DNA from: Mixophyes australis | Lineage: Eukaryota; Chordata; Amphibia; Anura; Limnodynastidae | DNA: 64,000 nucleotides | Assembly (NCBI GenBank): GCA_036250195.1 | Contig: JAVHZZ010000003.1 | Span: 42,071,835-42,135,834, forward strand | Direction of reading: 5' to 3' | Shown here: piece by piece, positions 1-10,530 of the stretch | Position numbering within the stretch: the first letter of the stretch is position 1 | How the letters are laid out: the number at the start of each line of letters is the position of its first letter | Made by a program: the position numbers and the translations under genes | The notes under the pieces: generated by a model | Databases searched by the model: none | What the model was told of the DNA's origin: nothing | Seen by the model: only the letters and a program-made list of their open reading frames with translations

Positions 1-112
1 AAGTCAAGTATTATTAACATTTATATAGCGCCAGCATACTCCATAGCGCTTTACAATTGGGAACGAACACAGTAATCAAACAAGACTGGGTAATAGAGAC
101 AGACAGACCTTC
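1..112 (-). repeat. LINE 3' tail fragment
   Basis: Read on the minus strand this resembles the 3' untranslated end of the LINE at 34835-35550: a CCCAATTGTAAAGCGCTATG-like stretch followed by GGCGCTATATAAAT. No coding part remains and the window edge cuts it. Family assignment rests on the internal match. Confidence 0.6.
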
Positions 113-734
113 AATAACTGTATTAAAAAGTCATGTATAATTGAAATAGGAAAGAAAGGAATAACTTATGAATTAATTTTAATCTAAGGTGGCACATGGT
201 GCTAAACCAGTGGTTCCCTTACAGTAAACTTCCAAGTTATGAGTGCGCAGACGGCTGTTTGTGACATAAAGGGTTTCAGGAGCAGTTTCCTGACAAAATA
301 GAGGTGATATTTTGTATGACTGTTGGAATATATGATAAGCTATTAAAACAGGGAGTGGCCAGAGGGGTCTATCCCTGACACTAGGGAACTAGGTGTAGGA
401 GATAATTAGTGACACAGGTTAACCCCTAGTAATAACAAAGGAAAAGGCACAATAGCAGCACCTCTGGTGAACAAAGGTACTGTCAGATAAACATAATAAA
501 ACAAGTTCAAGGTCCATAAGGCAGGAGCTGCCAATAAAAAGCAGCATGCATTGCAGAGGGCTACAGGCAGATCCTGACAATACCCCAGTGCATCTTTAAA
601 GGATAACCACTACCTTCCTTTCTCTTTGTTACTAATTATTGATTGATAGGCCCAGAACAAAGTCTCCAGTAATTGCAGTCTCTGAAAGCTGTAGTGAATG
701 AAAGATCTCTAGAGACACTGGCAGTCTGTAGTCA
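113..734. other. Anonymous sequence
   Basis: I see no open frame, terminal repeat or tandem structure that supports a feature. A 60-codon minus-strand frame near 632-814 runs into the GC-rich repeat start at 735 and has no recognisable domain. Confidence 0.5.
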
Positions 735-933
735 GGGCCTGACCAACCACTAGGCTGACCAGGCTGCAGCCTGGGGCGCTGAGTCCTGGGGGGCGCAGCG
801 CGGCACACTAGCAAGCTGTTTTTTATTTTTTTTATTTTTTTTATTCAAATGCCGGCGATCGGCTTCTTTCTCCTCTGATGGGGCCGCCCCTGTCCACAAG
901 GGGGCGGTCCCGCATGTTCCTATACCCAATCAC

Positions 934-1089
934 GCAGCTAACAGCATCTGATGCTGTTAGCTGCTGCTGTTAGTCAGTGTATTGCTTAGTGTTGTCACGT
1001 GAGATCTCACATCTCACGTGACCACACTAATCACAGAGAGCGCGCCCGCAGTGACAGTGCAGCTAACAGCGTCGGATGCTGTTAGCTGC
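934..1089. repeat. Cluster of three palindromes
   Basis: Positions 934-948 and 950-964 are perfect 15-base inverted arms (GCAGCTAACAGCATC). The same palindrome recurs at 1059-1089 with one arm mismatch. Between them, 994-1005 and 1011-1022 are perfect 12-base arms (GTCACGTGAGAT), containing the E-box-like core CACGTG. Possible protein-binding or foldback structure at the end of a transposon. Confidence 0.7.
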
Positions 1090-1097
1090 GTGTGAAG

Positions 1098-1894
1098 ATG
1101 ACAGAAGCGCCGGCTGGTGAGAGGAGGAACAGAAGACAGCAAGGTAAGTGCAGCTTGTTAAATATCAGGGGGGGGGGGGAGACACATCGGATGTGGAGGG
1201 GGGGAGATGACTGGGGGGATTAATGAACTGGCTAGTATGGATTGGATAGGGGGGATTAATGGAGTGAAAATGGGGAGGTAATGAACTGGTTAGAGGGGGG
1301 CTTATGAATTGGATGGGGGGGTGCTTATGAATTGGATGGAGCGGGTTAATGAAATGGCTAGGGGAGGGGATTAATGAAGTGAAAATGGGGAGGTAATGAA
1401 CTGGCTAGAGGGGGGTTAATGAATTGGATAGGGGGGATTAATGAAATAGCAATAGGGAGGTAATGAACTGGCTACAAGGGGGGGTTAATGAATTGGATAG
1501 GGTTGTCATACACTGTCTGTTGCGGGTCGATAGGGGGGATGAATTAGCTCTTGGCGGAGGTGATGAAATAGCTTGTGGGGGAAGGATCTCTGTATTGTGT
1601 GGCGGTGATGTGGATGCTGACTGTGGTTTCAGCGGTCACTAGAATACTAAATACTAGATAGACAGGGCTGGTAAATGTTACTATATGAGTGTAAATAAAT
1701 TTCATATATTTTATTGTCTATGTCTGTACTAGGGGGTTGTTTTGTATCATTCAGGGTTTGTTAAAATTTGGCACTATAATACAATTTTTGCACATTTTAA
1801 ATACAGGACTCCCAAGTTTTCAGAAGCCAGACAACGGACAACGCTCCAAGAACAAGCAAAAGAGAACACCAGGTAGTCTACGCTGCAAGATCAG
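1098..1894 (+). CDS. Candidate spliced N-terminal coding fragment
   Basis: An ATG at 1098 opens a short frame to 1143, where a strong donor (CAAG then GTAAGT) follows. An acceptor-like ACAG ends at 1806 and the next segment, 1807-1894, stays open when joined in phase (46 nt plus 88 nt). It ends at another donor-like site, CAG then GTAAGA. The predicted peptide is basic (ERRNRRQQ near residue 8) and matches no domain I recognise. Proximity to the hAT-like terminus at 735 suggests the start of a transposase-type gene whose remainder is missing. Entirely prediction: neither splicing nor expression can be seen here. Confidence 0.2.
1165..1560 (+). repeat. G-rich minisatellite
   Basis: Degenerate tandem repeats mix GGGGGGATTAATGAATTGGAT-like and AATGAACTGGCTAGAGGGG-like units. 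They lie in the putative intron between the two exon-like segments. Runs of four or more G recur, so G-quadruplex formation on this strand is possible. Confidence 0.75.
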
Positions 1895-1974
1895 GTAAGA
1901 GAGGAAGTGCATAATGAAGTGTGTTTTATGTATTAATTAATGTTTTACAATTTTGTTTACATATATCTATATAT

Positions 1975-3720
1975 AGAAAGTCAAACAAGGATACGGCGCA
2001 CAATGGTGTGTTACTAGGAATTTATCCCAGGTTCAGTGGGGAAATAATAGTATAGTCAATAGATCAAAGTTCCACACTTGCTGGACGGTCTTATAGGACC
2101 AAGGGTATAAGTCCAGTTTGCACATATAAAAGACAGAATAATATAGGCATAGGATTAGTAGGAGCAGTGTGTTAGTGATAGCCCATCACCATAGTATTAC
2201 ACACCCAAAGGAAATTATATCGCTTATCTGTATGATTAATCCAAAGACTGGAACACAGCTTAACAACCACTTCTCTTTCAATATTATGTGGTCAGCACTC
2301 TCAGCAACTGCAAGTCTGGTCTCCAGTCAAAAACATCAGCATACTGTAAACATCATATCTCTCTTCCACTCAATGGGTAAGAAAAAAGGAGATAATACAC
2401 TATATGGTGTAGTATTTCAAGGTAACAGTATTTAATCAGGATTTAACATATAAAATGCACACTCACAAAGAGTAATAATAATGCAAGCTTATCTGAAATT
2501 CAGGTATCAGATATACCATGTCCTCAGGTACAGCAGGAACCTCCCACAGTCTTCCGGACAGGATTAACTGATGGTGTGGTGACCCAAATGGAAACGGAAA
2601 TGGAAACTTGTTGAAAATAAACAGAACTGATTATTCAGTGGATATGTAGAAGTATGGTGTAGTTTGACAGCAGAGAGGTTAAGGTAAAGTAATGGGATAT
2701 TTGATGGAACTGCAAATGTGCAGTGAGGGGAAAGAAGTAGTCTAATCCCATATTTCTTGTTTATTTCCGGAGTTGTGAGTGAAGTGGAGGCCACCACGTG
2801 AAAGGACTATATTGTCTGATTGTGAGAGCCATACATACCAGAACTGACATGGTGACGGCCACGGCGCCTTAAATAGATGCCGGTGCGATGATGTCTTGTG
2901 ACGTCACCACATCATTGCTTGACAACGTGGCGAGCCCTGATTGGCTATCCATCCCGGCCAGTACAATCGGTGCCACCGGAAAAAACCAACGCATACCAAG
3001 GAACCCCCCAGACAGAGCCCATCCAGGCAAATCCCCCACATATTCATTGAACAATTTTTCATTGATCATTGATGAACAGTGTAACATAGTTGGTGATAAA
3101 TTGCAGATACATACATAGAAAAATTCTTGGGCTCTTGGCACATCTATATCGCCCTTCTCTGGATCTGCCTCTTAGTCTGATATAGGTCAAAAAGCTAGGA
3201 ATGCAGTCATTTGAGCTACTGTGACAGCACTGGTCCTCCTCTATGAATCAAACAATCCACAAAGCAAGTCTATAAAGCTGACTGTCAAACATGGCAACTT
3301 AGAGGAGTGAAATACAACATGGTAGACATATATGTAATGCCCCTTAGGTTGAACATTGCTTAATGGATTGTGCCACAGTAAAGAGTTGAGTACAGAGATC
3401 CAGGTTGAGTGGTTTAACCACCTACTGTTAACTGAGCTCCGGGAAGCTGTTTGGAGCATAAGTATTGATCCAGTTTAGTCCAAGTTCAAGCTTATTGAGA
3501 TATTGTTGACCTTGTCTGGTAGTCGACCGAAGGTAGTTGATGCACTTGTGATGTCCTGTCAGCCTGTTTTTCATACTTGCATATGCACGGTCCTTTACAT
3601 ATTCCAACCCACAGAGGCCTTTCATCTAAAGAGACTGAGCTACCCCAGAGGTATGTTACAAACTGTCCTGAACGCTATGACCACATTATTGTCTCCAAAG
3701 TAAAGGATCTACACATATAG
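1975..3720. other. Unidentified sequence, possibly a minus-strand retroelement LTR
   Basis: No open frame has a recognisable domain; the 60-90-codon frames here overlap on both strands. The only structured part is the promoter-like cluster at 2868-2944 on the minus strand. I could not define terminal repeats or a TSD, so the nature of this segment is unresolved. Confidence 0.3.
2868..2944 (-). promoter_or_regulatory. Minus-strand core-promoter-like cluster
   Basis: On the minus strand, in order: a CCAAT box (complement of ATTGG at 2940-2944), a perfect CRE palindrome TGACGTCA (2899-2906), and a TATA-like CTATTTAAG (2868-2876). CCAAT-to-TATA spacing is about 65 bp, as in classical RNA polymerase II promoters. 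No downstream coding exon was recognised, so an LTR or other retroelement promoter is the likeliest meaning. Confidence 0.4.
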
Positions 3721-4157
3721 TTAGTATTAACATTCCAGGTATTGCATTTATATTATTAAGCAAGCTCAGTAGTACACAGGCTTTGATATATATGAATTCC
3801 AATTAGTGGCTTTACTCCTCTTCAAAGAGTTTGGAGAAATAAATCATCTTCCCTAAAGAGTTTGCAACCCAGCTGAGGTTTGTGAGATTAACATCTTTAT
3901 TGAAATGAAAAAGGAACATTTTAAACCTTTTGCTGCAAGGGGTCCATGGCAAACGTGTACACACTTTTTTGCTGTTTTTTTCACAGTGTTGGATTTGCTA
4001 GAAATAGCTTTCTTCTATCTTTTACTCTAGATACAACTTTTCTTTGTTTTATATTTATTTTATTTTATGAGCATTCAAAAGCTAAAGTAGGGTAAAAAAT
4101 TAGACATGTTCTTTGTTGTGATTCCTTCCTACGTTTTAAAAAAAAATAATTGAACTC
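3721..4157. other. Anonymous AT-rich sequence
   Basis: No feature supported. Confidence 0.5.
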
Positions 4158-4160
4158 CTG

Positions 4161-4335
4161 GAGGTATATTTACTAAGCTGCGGGTTTGAAAAAGTGGAGA
4201 TGTTGTCTGTAGCAACCAATCAGATTGTAGCTGTCATTTTGTAGAATGCACTAAATAAATGAAAACTAGAATTTGATTGGTTGCTATAGGCAACATCTCC
4301 ACTTTTTCAAACCCTCAGTTTAGCAAATATACCCC
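4161..4335. mobile_element. Palindromic MITE, 175 bp, family A copy 1
   Basis: Long terminal inverted repeats start GAGGTATATTTACTAAGCTG on the left, with the complementary CAGTTTAGCAAATATACCCC on the right. The arms continue through AAAAAGTGGAGATGTTG and its complement. CTG flanks both sides (4158-4160 and 4336-4338), consistent with a 3-bp TSD. The second copy at 49900-50074 has the same length. It has no coding capacity. A 3-bp TSD with palindromic structure would fit a PIF/Harbinger-type MITE, but the superfamily is inference. Confidence 0.8.
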
Positions 4336-4338
4336 CTG

Positions 4339-4854
4339 AAGTATACCAAAAATATGTATCACAGGCGTTATCATGCAATCCACAGACTTTGATATCATTA
4401 CTGGCACTTTGGTAAAGGTGAATTAGCTCATACTAGGCCCAGATTATCTCTTTTATGCAAGAGACAATGGTGATTATGTAATTTATGTTTCCTGCTGTCA
4501 CTTATTGTGCCATTATGAGCATGCTTTACCATGTGACTAATTAGCTTATAGGGTTGTTATTGGCAGTAAAATGAAAACTCTACAACTTAGAGGCACATTT
4601 TTCCAATAACTCTTCCCACGCTTATAGAACTGGGAATGTCCCATACCAAGGAATTTCTGTGACACCTAACTGGAACATATGTGAAAGGCTACCGGTTAGT
4701 TGTTGAGGGAGCTGACTGAGTGGCTGAAGAGTTCTCTTTTAATGCCCGTTATGTGACAACTCATCATACTCTGTATAATATGGCAATTAATACAGACATC
4801 ATTTCAATTTTTAAAACTAACAATCTCAGTATGACTTGTAAGAACTTGTCTACT
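4339..4854. other. Anonymous sequence
   Basis: No feature supported. Confidence 0.5.
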
Positions 4855-5320
4855 ACTTCTAGCGCACTTACCAGAAAGACTAAAAGACCTTAATATGTAT
4901 AGTTTGGAGCACAGTAGGGAACAGGGGGGACATGATAGAAACTTTCAAGTATATCAAGGCATTTAACAAGGTACAGGAGGGAAACATTCATTCATATTTA
5001 TAAATAAATATTAATAATTAAGGGAAGAGAAGTATTAGAACACAAGGACATGCACTGACACTGGAGAGAAGAAGGTTCAGAGAAAATGTGAGGAAATATT
5101 ACTTCACAGAAAAAGTAGTGGATAAGTGGAATAGCCTCCCATGAGAGGTGGTAGAGGCTAATACAGTAGAGCAGGTTAAACATGCTTGGGATAGACATAA
5201 GGATATCCTTACACAGAACTAAGGATCAAATAGGGTTTGAGTTTACCATAGGTTAAAAGATGGGCAGACTAGATGGGCCAAGTGGTTCTTATCTGCCGTT
5301 CAATTCTATGATTCTATGTT
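4855..5320 (+). pseudogene. CR1 LINE 3' end, decayed reverse transcriptase C-terminus
   Basis: The segment ends with two ATTCTATG units (about 5303-5318), the signature 3' tail of CR1-clade LINEs. Before that, a broken frame reads like the C-terminal part of such reverse transcriptases: a 'RKYYFTEKVVDKWNSLP' stretch around 5090-5140, then an in-frame stop, then EVVEA. The common closing text GATGGGCCAAGTGGTTCTTA precedes the tail. It is 5'-truncated and carries several stops, so it is a dead copy. Confidence 0.75.
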
Positions 5321-6640
5321 TAGCGTTAACAAAATGCTATTGTGGAATATAACTGGTAACAGACACATTAATAAAAGAGAGAAGATAACATACATTTGCC
5401 AAAGTATTATAGGGCAAATCATATATGAGAAAAAGCAGGCATCTAATCGTTATTAAGGAAAACATTGTTATAAGGTTCATATGTTTTGGTGAAGCCCCTG
5501 AGATGTGTGGTTGTACTTTCCGCAAGTGAGATGGGCTAAATGGAATGCTCTATGACCATAATTGAATGAGGCTGTAGCTATTATAAGGTGTAAGAGTGCC
5601 AGAACACTGACAAGAATGGAATCTTCATATCTATGTGGGTTTCAAACATCAGATGTCAGTATTCACAATAGATCAGTATCGTACCACATCATAGTTGCCA
5701 AATGTCCCTAGTTTGCAAGGACTGTCCCCAGTTTTATAGATCGGTCCTTGGGAATGTCAGTCATGTTTCAATATTGATCCTATATCTAAGCGGACCCCTA
5801 TCAGTTCTTGTTCTCAGGGTTTTGAAAGTTAATGTCTATTGAATGGGTGTTTTTAAAATACAATGAAATAGCCTTATGGCCAAGATCAGAAAGCATGGCA
5901 TGGCAGGAGTTGTAGTGTACAAGTCTTCCTACACAATCCAAGCTTGATGAACTTAGATTTCACCTCCTCAGCAGCAAAATGTTCACTCAAAATGATTTTA
6001 AAACATTGGCAACTGTATTTCAGTAATGATTCAACAAGCTGTGCTGTTTTCTAGAATAAGCCTCAGTCAAAACAGTCTGTGAACACTGTTATCTTATAAA
6101 CACTAATAAAGTATTTATTATACTCAATCTGTCAATTTTTAGGAATAATTATTTTACTATGGCCATACAGGCTGCTGCATAATTATTTAGTTATCGATTT
6201 TTAGGAGGTTGTTCACCTACTTGATGCTGATCGGTTTTCACTTTGAGTGGCGTGAAGAGGGGAAACAATAGAGGGGAGCAATCTGATTGGCTGTTAGCCA
6301 CTGGCGTGGTGCCCTCTACAGAACAGAAGTCTCCACCCTCTTCAAATATTTTCTGGACAATTATAGTGAAAGGACAGTTACCAACACTTACATTGGCAGT
6401 TTTATAGCCTATTTGAAGCAAACCTGTCACCTACATACAGTGGCTGAAGAAATTTTGGGAATGCAACCCATGGAATTGGGTTGGGTATGCTTGAACGATA
6501 ATTAAAAAATTCGACGCCGAGGACACCTACAAATAAAATCCGAATTGAGCGAAAAACCGATTTAAATATAAACAGATTTTCCTGAAAACCAATTCTGCAG
6601 ATCACGGATGGGACCAGCATGCTGACAGCAAGTTATTCCG
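5321..6640. other. Anonymous sequence with one possible repeat remnant
   Basis: At about 5693-5765, GTTGCCAAATGTCCCTAGTT followed by CTGTCCCCAGTTTT resembles a decayed foldback repeat (TGTCCC motifs in both orientations). Otherwise nothing supported; short opposing open frames near 6191-6620 lack domains. Confidence 0.4.
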
Positions 6641-6643
6641 AAT

Positions 6644-6820
6644 GGACAGCTGTTCAGCAGTACAGTTTAACGTCATCGCGCCTTCAATGAATGTAAATTT
6701 AAAGCGCCAATGTCGGGACCCCACAGGTTAAGTGTTTAAACACTTAACCCGACCTTGCCGCTTTAAATTAACATTCATTGAGGTCCCGATTATGTCAAAC
6801 TGTACTGCCGAACAGCTGTC
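6644..6820. mobile_element. Palindromic MITE or foldback repeat
   Basis: GGACAGCTGTTCAGCAGTAC at the left end is answered by GTACTGCCGAACAGCTGTC at the right end. The arms run inward through CAATGAATGTAAATTTAAAGC-like sequence to a centre near 6728-6745 (AAGTGTTTAAACACTTAA, itself palindromic). Arms are imperfect, so it is moderately old. I could not assign a TSD. Confidence 0.65.
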
Positions 6821-6999
6821 TAATAGACCACCCCCCCTTTGAGATCCAAGAAATTGGACAGTCCCACCAAAATCAGTCTTTTTGGAAGGCACGCAATACT
6901 CTTTCCTAATTTGCATAAAGTGTCAAACTTTCCTGCTTTCCGTCCAATAATCTAAGTTTTTTATGGGGTAGTCCTGATTTTTATCATCAGCATGCTTGG

Positions 7000-7580
7000 A
7001 TTATATAGCTATAGGCCAGCGATTCAAGTCCAATCATCAAGTTCATGCTAGGACTAAAGTCCTAAACAGTCAAAGGCCAACAGCAGGCAGCGTAGTGAGG
7101 TCCAGGCAGAGGTCAGGGCTGGCAGAAAATACAGAATCCAGACAACAGGAAGAGATCATCAGATCATCACAAGCAATCCAACAGAGTCCAGTAGGCAAGC
7201 CAGGAGTCATACACAGAACAGTCAATCCAATAACAAAGGAGCAGAAGAGCAGAAAAACAGAGCAGGTCAGCAGACAGAACCTGAAAGCTATAACTGGCAG
7301 GGAGGCTACGCCCTCCCTGCCTTTTATACCTGGAAGGGCCAATAGAAACTGAGGCATGGCAGGCAATCATTCACCAGTTGGGAATTAATAACTACTAATG
7401 TTTGCGCACGCGCCTGGCTGGCCAGCTGGCCGGGTTGTGGCAGTAAAGTGTGGAGCCGTTGCCATGGCGACGGCTGGGACAAGGACCGGAAGTGATGCTC
7501 TGGTCGTCATGACGACAACCGGGAAGCGTCTGAGGAGCCAGAGCGTGTCACGCGGTGCCAAACCGCCGCGGCTCATAACA
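7000..7580 (-). repeat. 3' LTR of the chromovirus remnant
   Basis: It starts with TG (minus strand TGTTATGAGCC, ending at 7580) directly after a polypurine tract. A TATA box (GGTATAAAAGG on the minus strand, about 7322-7333) lies roughly 250 bp in and is followed by a pyrimidine-rich R/U5-like region. Open frames on both strands here are non-coding LTR sequence. The far end is not precisely defined. Confidence 0.65.
7322..7333 (-). promoter_or_regulatory. LTR TATA box
   Basis: The complement reads GGTATAAAAGG, a strong TATA box correctly placed within the LTR U3 region. Likely start of the retroelement's genomic transcript when the element was active. Confidence 0.6.
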
Positions 7581-7594
7581 GTACCCCCCCCTTG
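7581..7594 (-). other. Polypurine tract
   Basis: The complement is AAGGGGGGGGTAC, immediately upstream of the TG that opens the LTR. This is the expected primer for plus-strand DNA synthesis in an LTR retrotransposon. Confidence 0.65.
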
Positions 7595-7636
7595 AGGAGG
7601 GGTCAAGGAACCCCTACATCCTGGTTTCCCAGGGAT

Positions 7637-10448
7637 CTATTTGAAAAAGTTATTGAGCAGTTTGTCAGCATGTAGATGTCTTTGTGACACCCAAGAACGT
7701 GCATCCAGGCCATAGCCCTTCCAGTGGACCAGAATATGAACCTGACCTTGGACCTTTTTGGAGTCGAGCATCCTTTCAATTATGAATTCTTGGCGTCCCT
7801 TGACTGTGATGGGTTGAGGCCTATGGACTTGATGTGGACTGAATTTATGAGACCATGTAAAAGGTTTGAGTAAGGAGCAATGGAAGGTATTCGGGATCTT
7901 GAGTGAAGGAGGAAGATTCAGTCTAAAAACCACAGGGTTAATCTGTCTAGCAATGACAAAGGGTCCAATGAATCTGGGACCTAACTTCTTGCAGGGCTGC
8001 TTGAGTCTGATGTTGCGTGTAGACAGCCAGGCTTTATCACCGACTTTAAAAGAACATGGTACACGATACAGATCAGCATAATGCTTAGACTTGAATGAGG
8101 CCTGTTTGAGGGCAATATGAACTTTCTTTCATATCTGTAAGAGATGGACAGTGGAGTGATGAGAACCCGGGATATTAGAGGGCTCTAGAGCAGACAAAGA
8201 GTTGGACCGAGGATGGAACCCAAGGTTACAGAAGAATGGAGACACATGAGTGGAAGAGTGGAATGAGTTGTTGTAAGCAAATTCTGCACATGGAAGGCAG
8301 AGTGGTCCAGTTGTTATGGCATTTGGTCACATACCAGTGAAGAAATTGCTCAAGGGATTGGTTGACCCTTTCAGTTTGTCCGCTGGACTGCGGGTGATAT
8401 CCTGAAGACAAACAGAGTTTGATTCCCAGCCGGGTACAAAATACTTTCCAGAAGGTGGCGACAAATTGGGAGCCATGATTGGAAATGATGTTGATGGGCA
8501 GTTCATGGAGCCGGAAAACATGCTGGATAAACAAAGAAGCCAACGTTCTGGGACATGACAGCCCTGTAAGAGGAATGAAGTGGGCCAACTACTAAACCGG
8601 TCAACAATCACCCAGATGGTGTTAAAGCCAGATGAGCAAGGCAATTCCACAAATGAACTCAATGGATATGTGTGTTCATGGTTTTACTGGAACAAACAGA
8701 GGCATGAGGGATCTGCAGGAAGACTACGAGTAGACTTATTCCTGGCACAAACTTCACAGGACAGAACAAATTCCTTGGTATCAGTAGACAAAGAAGGCCA
8801 CCAAACCGGATGAAACAGTAGTTCAATAGTCTTGAATACTCCAGGGTGACCCGAGGTTTTATTGTCATAACATTCAGCATCTTCCTCAGATGATCTGGTA
8901 CAAACAACTTGCCCACGGGGGTCGCTGGAGGTGGCAAATATTGAAGGTTCTGAAGAATCGTGCCTAGATCCTGAGTTAGGCCTAGAACAATGTTGAATGC
9001 AGGGATAATAGAGGAAGGTTCAGAAAGAGGAAGATGCGAGGCGATGAAGTTGCGAGACAAGGCATCTGCTTTGGTGTTTTTGGACCCTGGTCAGAACGTA
9101 ATAAATTTAAAACGGTTGAAGAAGAGGGCCCACCGAGCTTGTCTGGAGTTTAAGAGTTTGGCAGATTAGATATATTGAAGATTCTTGTGGTCTGTGTATA
9201 CCGTAATAACATGGGATGATCCCTTAAGCCAGTGCCGCCATTCTTCAAACGCCCACTTAACTGCCAATAACTCATGAGTTACCAACATCGTAGTGGATTT
9301 CTGCAGAAGAGAATTTTTGGGAGAAAAATGCATAGGGTGCATTCTGTGGTCGTTGGGATCTTTTTGCGAAAGGATTGCACCAGCCCCAACATCAGAAGTG
9401 TCTACTTCAATTATGAACCTCAGTCCTGAATTTGGATGTCGGAGAACCGGCGCAAAGATAAAGGCATTCTTGAGCACCTTGAAGGAAGCCAAAGCTGAGG
9501 GAGACCAATTAGTAGTATCGGCCCCTTTGCGGGTAAGGGCTATAATGGGAGCCACTGAAAAAAACTGAGAATGAACGGATGAATTGCCTGTAGTAGTTAG
9601 CAAATCCTAAAAACCTCTGAATGGCTTTCAGATTAGTAAACCGTATCCAGTCGAGAACTGCCTGGACCTTACTGGGGTCCATAGAAAAGCCACTTGGGGA
9701 GATGAAATATCTTAAAAACATGACTTGGGTAACCTCAAATTCACATTTCTCCAACTTAGCGAATAGGTGATGCTGACGTAGTTTGAGGAGTACCTCCCTG
9801 ACGTGCAGTCAGTGAAGTTCCAGTGATTTGGAGTAAATTAAGATGTCATCAAGGTAGACCACAACGAATTTGCCCAGGAAGTCTTGCAGAACATCGTTAA
9901 TAAAATCTTGAAACACAGCGGGGGCATTACATTGGCCGAAAGGCATGACAAGGAATTCATAATGGCCCAAGTGAGTGTTCAAGGCCGTCTTCCACTCATC
10001 CCCCTCACTGATCCGAACCAGGTTGTATGCCCTTCTCAAATCAATCTTGGAGAAAATTGTGGCCTGCTTAAGCTGGTCGAAAAGTACAAAGGTGAGAGAT
10101 AACAGGTAAGTATTTTTTACTGTAATTCTGTTTAGGCCCCGGTAATATATGCATGGTCTAAGATTACTGTCCTTTTTAGATACATAAAAAAAAACCAGCT
10201 CCCACTGGTGATTTGGAAGGTCTAATGAATCCCTTCTCTAGGTTCTCCTCCACATATTCCTCCATAACTTTGGACTCTGGAATGGATAAGGCATAAAATC
10301 TCCCTTTGGGGAGCTTAGCACCATGAATGAGTTCAATTGGACAATCATAGTCTCGATGAGGGGGAAGAGAATCTGCTTTTTTTCTTGGAGAAAACATCCT
10401 GGAACTTCTGATAGGGTGAAGGAAGCATCTCAGAACAAGGCTGAACAA
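7637..10448 (-). pseudogene. Chromovirus pol, degenerate
   Basis: Segments in polyprotein order. 10176-10448 gives the reverse transcriptase start ([29 protein letters not shown]). 9809-10039 gives the core with the catalytic YLDDIL. 9509-9754 gives the thumb ([13 protein letters not shown]). 9166-9603 gives RNase H (IIEVDTSDVGAGAILSQ, then VYTDHKNLQYI). 8226-8662 gives integrase (VDRFS, ISNHGSQFVATFW, SSGYHPQSSGQTERVNQ). 7637-7933 gives the chromodomain (ILVHWKGYGLDARSW). The parts lie in different frames separated by stops and shifts. One altered residue is visible in integrase: the usual second-aspartate motif (S-D-x-G) reads S-N-H-G here, so even that core looks inactive. A dead copy. Confidence 0.88.
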
Positions 10449-10530
10449 CCCGGAGAGGTAGGGTCAAACAGATTGAAGAACAGTTCATTACCACTCCAAC
10501 CTTTTACCACTAAACATCAGAATTACTGTC

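Larger units (their letters stand above)
735..1900 (+). mobile_element. Candidate 5' part of a hAT-like transposon
   Basis: The stretch opens with CAGGGCCTGACCAACC, the type of terminus seen on many hAT elements (CAGGG at the tip). It then runs through a CpG-rich, palindrome-rich region with an ATG, a splice-donor-like CAAGGTAAGT at 1141-1150, a G-rich minisatellite, and an exon-like segment at 1807-1894 flanked by ACAG and GTAAGA. I could not find the matching right end (GGTTGGTCAGGCCCTG) within the next few kilobases, so the element is probably truncated or interrupted. The hAT label is inference from one terminus. Confidence 0.3.
7000..10530 (-). mobile_element. Ty3/Gypsy chromovirus remnant, 5'-truncated
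   Basis: Reading on the minus strand from right to left: reverse transcriptase, RNase H, integrase and a C-terminal chromodomain, then a polypurine tract (complement of 7581-7594) and the 3' LTR beginning TGTTATGAGCC at 7580. The domain order and terminal chromodomain identify a vertebrate-type chromovirus. Gag, protease and the 5' LTR are missing; homology fades upstream of about 10500. The left edge near 7000 is approximate because I could not fix the LTR terminus. Confidence 0.85.

Noticed and set aside
6996..7606. Opposing ORFs of 65-118 codons
   Set aside because: They lie in the chromovirus LTR, overlap on both strands and have no domain.
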